Source: Diplolepis rosae | Lineage: Eukaryota; Arthropoda; Insecta; Hymenoptera; Diplolepididae | NCBI GenBank assembly: GCA_030998225.1 | Contig: JAPYXD010000704.1 | Span: 8,122,001 to 8,186,000 of the forward strand | Length of the DNA: 64,000 bases | Direction of reading: 5' to 3' | Shown here: positions 62,875 to 64,000 of the stretch, piece after piece | How the letters are laid out: each line of letters opens with the position of its first letter | Numbering within the stretch: the first letter of the stretch is position 1 | Notes under the pieces: model-generated | Told to the model about the DNA's origin: nothing | The model's database searches: none | The model's input: only the letters and a program-made list of their open reading frames with translations | Position numbers and translations under genes: made by a program

Positions 62875-63677
62875 AACCATTCGCACACAATTACAGGCTA
62901 GGTCCGTCTGCATATGGCATATACGAAATAAAGTAAAAGCAAGCGTTCCCTAACTTTCTGAGTTTCTGCGATTTCATCGATTCGATGTCTCGTGCTGTCA
63001 AATTTTGTAAAAATTCTTAAATAATGTTGATGACGTGACATACATTTTATGAATTTCAGGAATTATAAGAAAGTTAATTATGACACAATTTATTAATTAA
63101 AAATGATTAATATTTTAAAAATTTAAATAAAAATACAATTAATTAACAATCTGAATTTACAATATTCAAAATCAAATGAGTGAAATCAAAGAAAGTTAAA
63201 ATATAAAACTACTTAAATATAACAGGTTATGAACCTAACCGCAAATTCTGCATTTAAATTCTACAAATAGTATCAAATAAATAGTCCTTGTTGGTCACAC
63301 ACTCGAAACAATTATTTAACATTTCCTGAAATTCATAAAATGTATGTCACGTCATCAACATTATTTAAGAGTTTTTACAAAATTTGTTAGCTGTCAAATT
63401 TTGTAAACAGAAGTCGCCGGGCGAGCAGACGACGAGATGCACGAGGCATCGAATCGATGAAATCGCAGAAACTCAGAAAGTTAGGGAACGCTTGCTTTTA
63501 CTTTATTTCGTATATGCTATATATAGACGAAATAAAGAGAGCTGAAGTTTCCCGAAGATTTTCGGGCATCTCCGAGTTTTCGAATTCAGAAGAGGAGAAG
63601 ACGGTTGCGCGCGCAACCAAACTTACAGCTCCTACTCCATTCACACGGACCTAGCCTGTAATTGTGTGCGAATGGTT
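62875..63677. mobile_element. Fold-back element with AACCATTCGCACAC ends
   Basis: The arms are about 190 bp (62875-63062) and about 320 bp on the right. They share ACAGGCTAGGTCCGT, AAGTAAAAGCAAGCGTTCCC, CTCAGAAAGTTAGGGAACGC-type sequence and TGTATGTCACGTCATCAACA. The right arm has an extra GC-rich insert (63515-63650). The centre is AT-rich. It is non-coding, though a short frame (63457-63654) crosses the right arm. Confidence 0.8.
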
Positions 63678-63704
63678 GGCGTGTCCGATCTGGACACACT
63701 GTCC

Positions 63705-64000
63705 TAGTAGGGTGTTTCACAAAAAACTTTTTTTTGTTTGTCCGCGGCCGTATCGCGACAATTGGTTTCTGTAGGTGAGAAAATACTTACCTACTTTTTC
63801 CAGATAGAACAAAAAAATGTAGAGGTCGCGACCATCAATTTTATGTAAAAATTAAGATTTTTGTAGTTTTCGATTTTTTAAAAGCTTAAATATTAATTAT
63901 AGAAAAGTACTCGATTAATGAAAATGTTCGATAATACATAGCACGAAACTGTCATTATACAGCTGACTGAAAAAAAAAAAATTGGTCCCGGTAGTTGTCA
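63705..64000 (-). repeat. Inverted copy of the 50987 repeat, cut by the window end
   Basis: Starts near TAGGGTGTTTCACAAAAAAC and runs to the end of the window at GGTCCCGGTAGT. It lacks the Tc1-like insertion that adjoins the other copy. Confidence 0.8.

Overview
This is a 64 kb piece of AT-rich arthropod nuclear DNA, most likely an insect. A hymenopteran is plausible: there is a mellifera-type mariner, other insect-type DNA transposons, and Ty3/gypsy, copia and R1-clade retroelements, but no conserved host gene that would settle the question. The start codons of many open frames are not ATG, so most short frames are chance. Host-gene content is minimal. The best case is a secreted chymotrypsin-fold protease homologue in two visible exons on the + strand (42716-42773 and 45121-45389). 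Its catalytic-histidine motif is altered. A few other possible exons are weak.

Layout. 1-3500: anonymous DNA, a repeated promoter-like block (520-960), a 21-bp AT minisatellite and a decayed mariner. 3735-7150: a broken, 3'-truncated R1-clade non-LTR retrotransposon on the minus strand. 7274-16562: a complete, young Ty3/gypsy-type LTR retrotransposon on the minus strand. It has 1.85-kb LTRs, an 18-nt tRNA-Lys-type primer site, gag, a GGGAAAC frameshift heptamer, pol, an extra basic ORF3 and a polypurine tract. 16800-20060: a GATA-rich degenerate satellite holding two inverted-repeat elements. 20900-31000: MITEs, including a hAT MITE with an 8-bp duplication. 31904-33062: a Tc1-like element with very long inverted repeats. 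33628-39416: a nested stack in which a TA-duplicating inverted-repeat element contains a MITE and a hAT transposon, and the hAT in turn contains a SINE and an ISL2EU-like element. 41262-42008: a long palindrome. 42716-45389: the protease homologue. 46337-47017: a piggyBac-type MITE. 48240-49474: a decayed PIF/Harbinger/ISL2EU transposase. 51280-52032: a shortened Tc1-like element. 52865-54840: a decayed gypsy-like polyprotein. 55225-55665: SINE copies. 56897-57208: a truncated Mos1-like mariner. 57652-62823: a second copy of the long-inverted-repeat Tc1-like family, carrying an internally deleted copia element and an internally deleted R1 retroposon. 62875-64000: a fold-back element and a repeat shared with 50987-51273.

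The most striking observation is in the gypsy-type LTRs. Each LTR carries nine short modules in which a conserved 16-nt core is flanked by arms that differ completely between modules yet are perfectly complementary within each module. This is a covariation signature of repeated hairpins. The same LTRs carry nine copies of a TAGGTGGCGCTG-like motif at about 124-bp spacing. That motif matches the core of the CTCF insulator consensus. The transposable elements otherwise act as a record of nested insertion, with target duplications that give an order of events.
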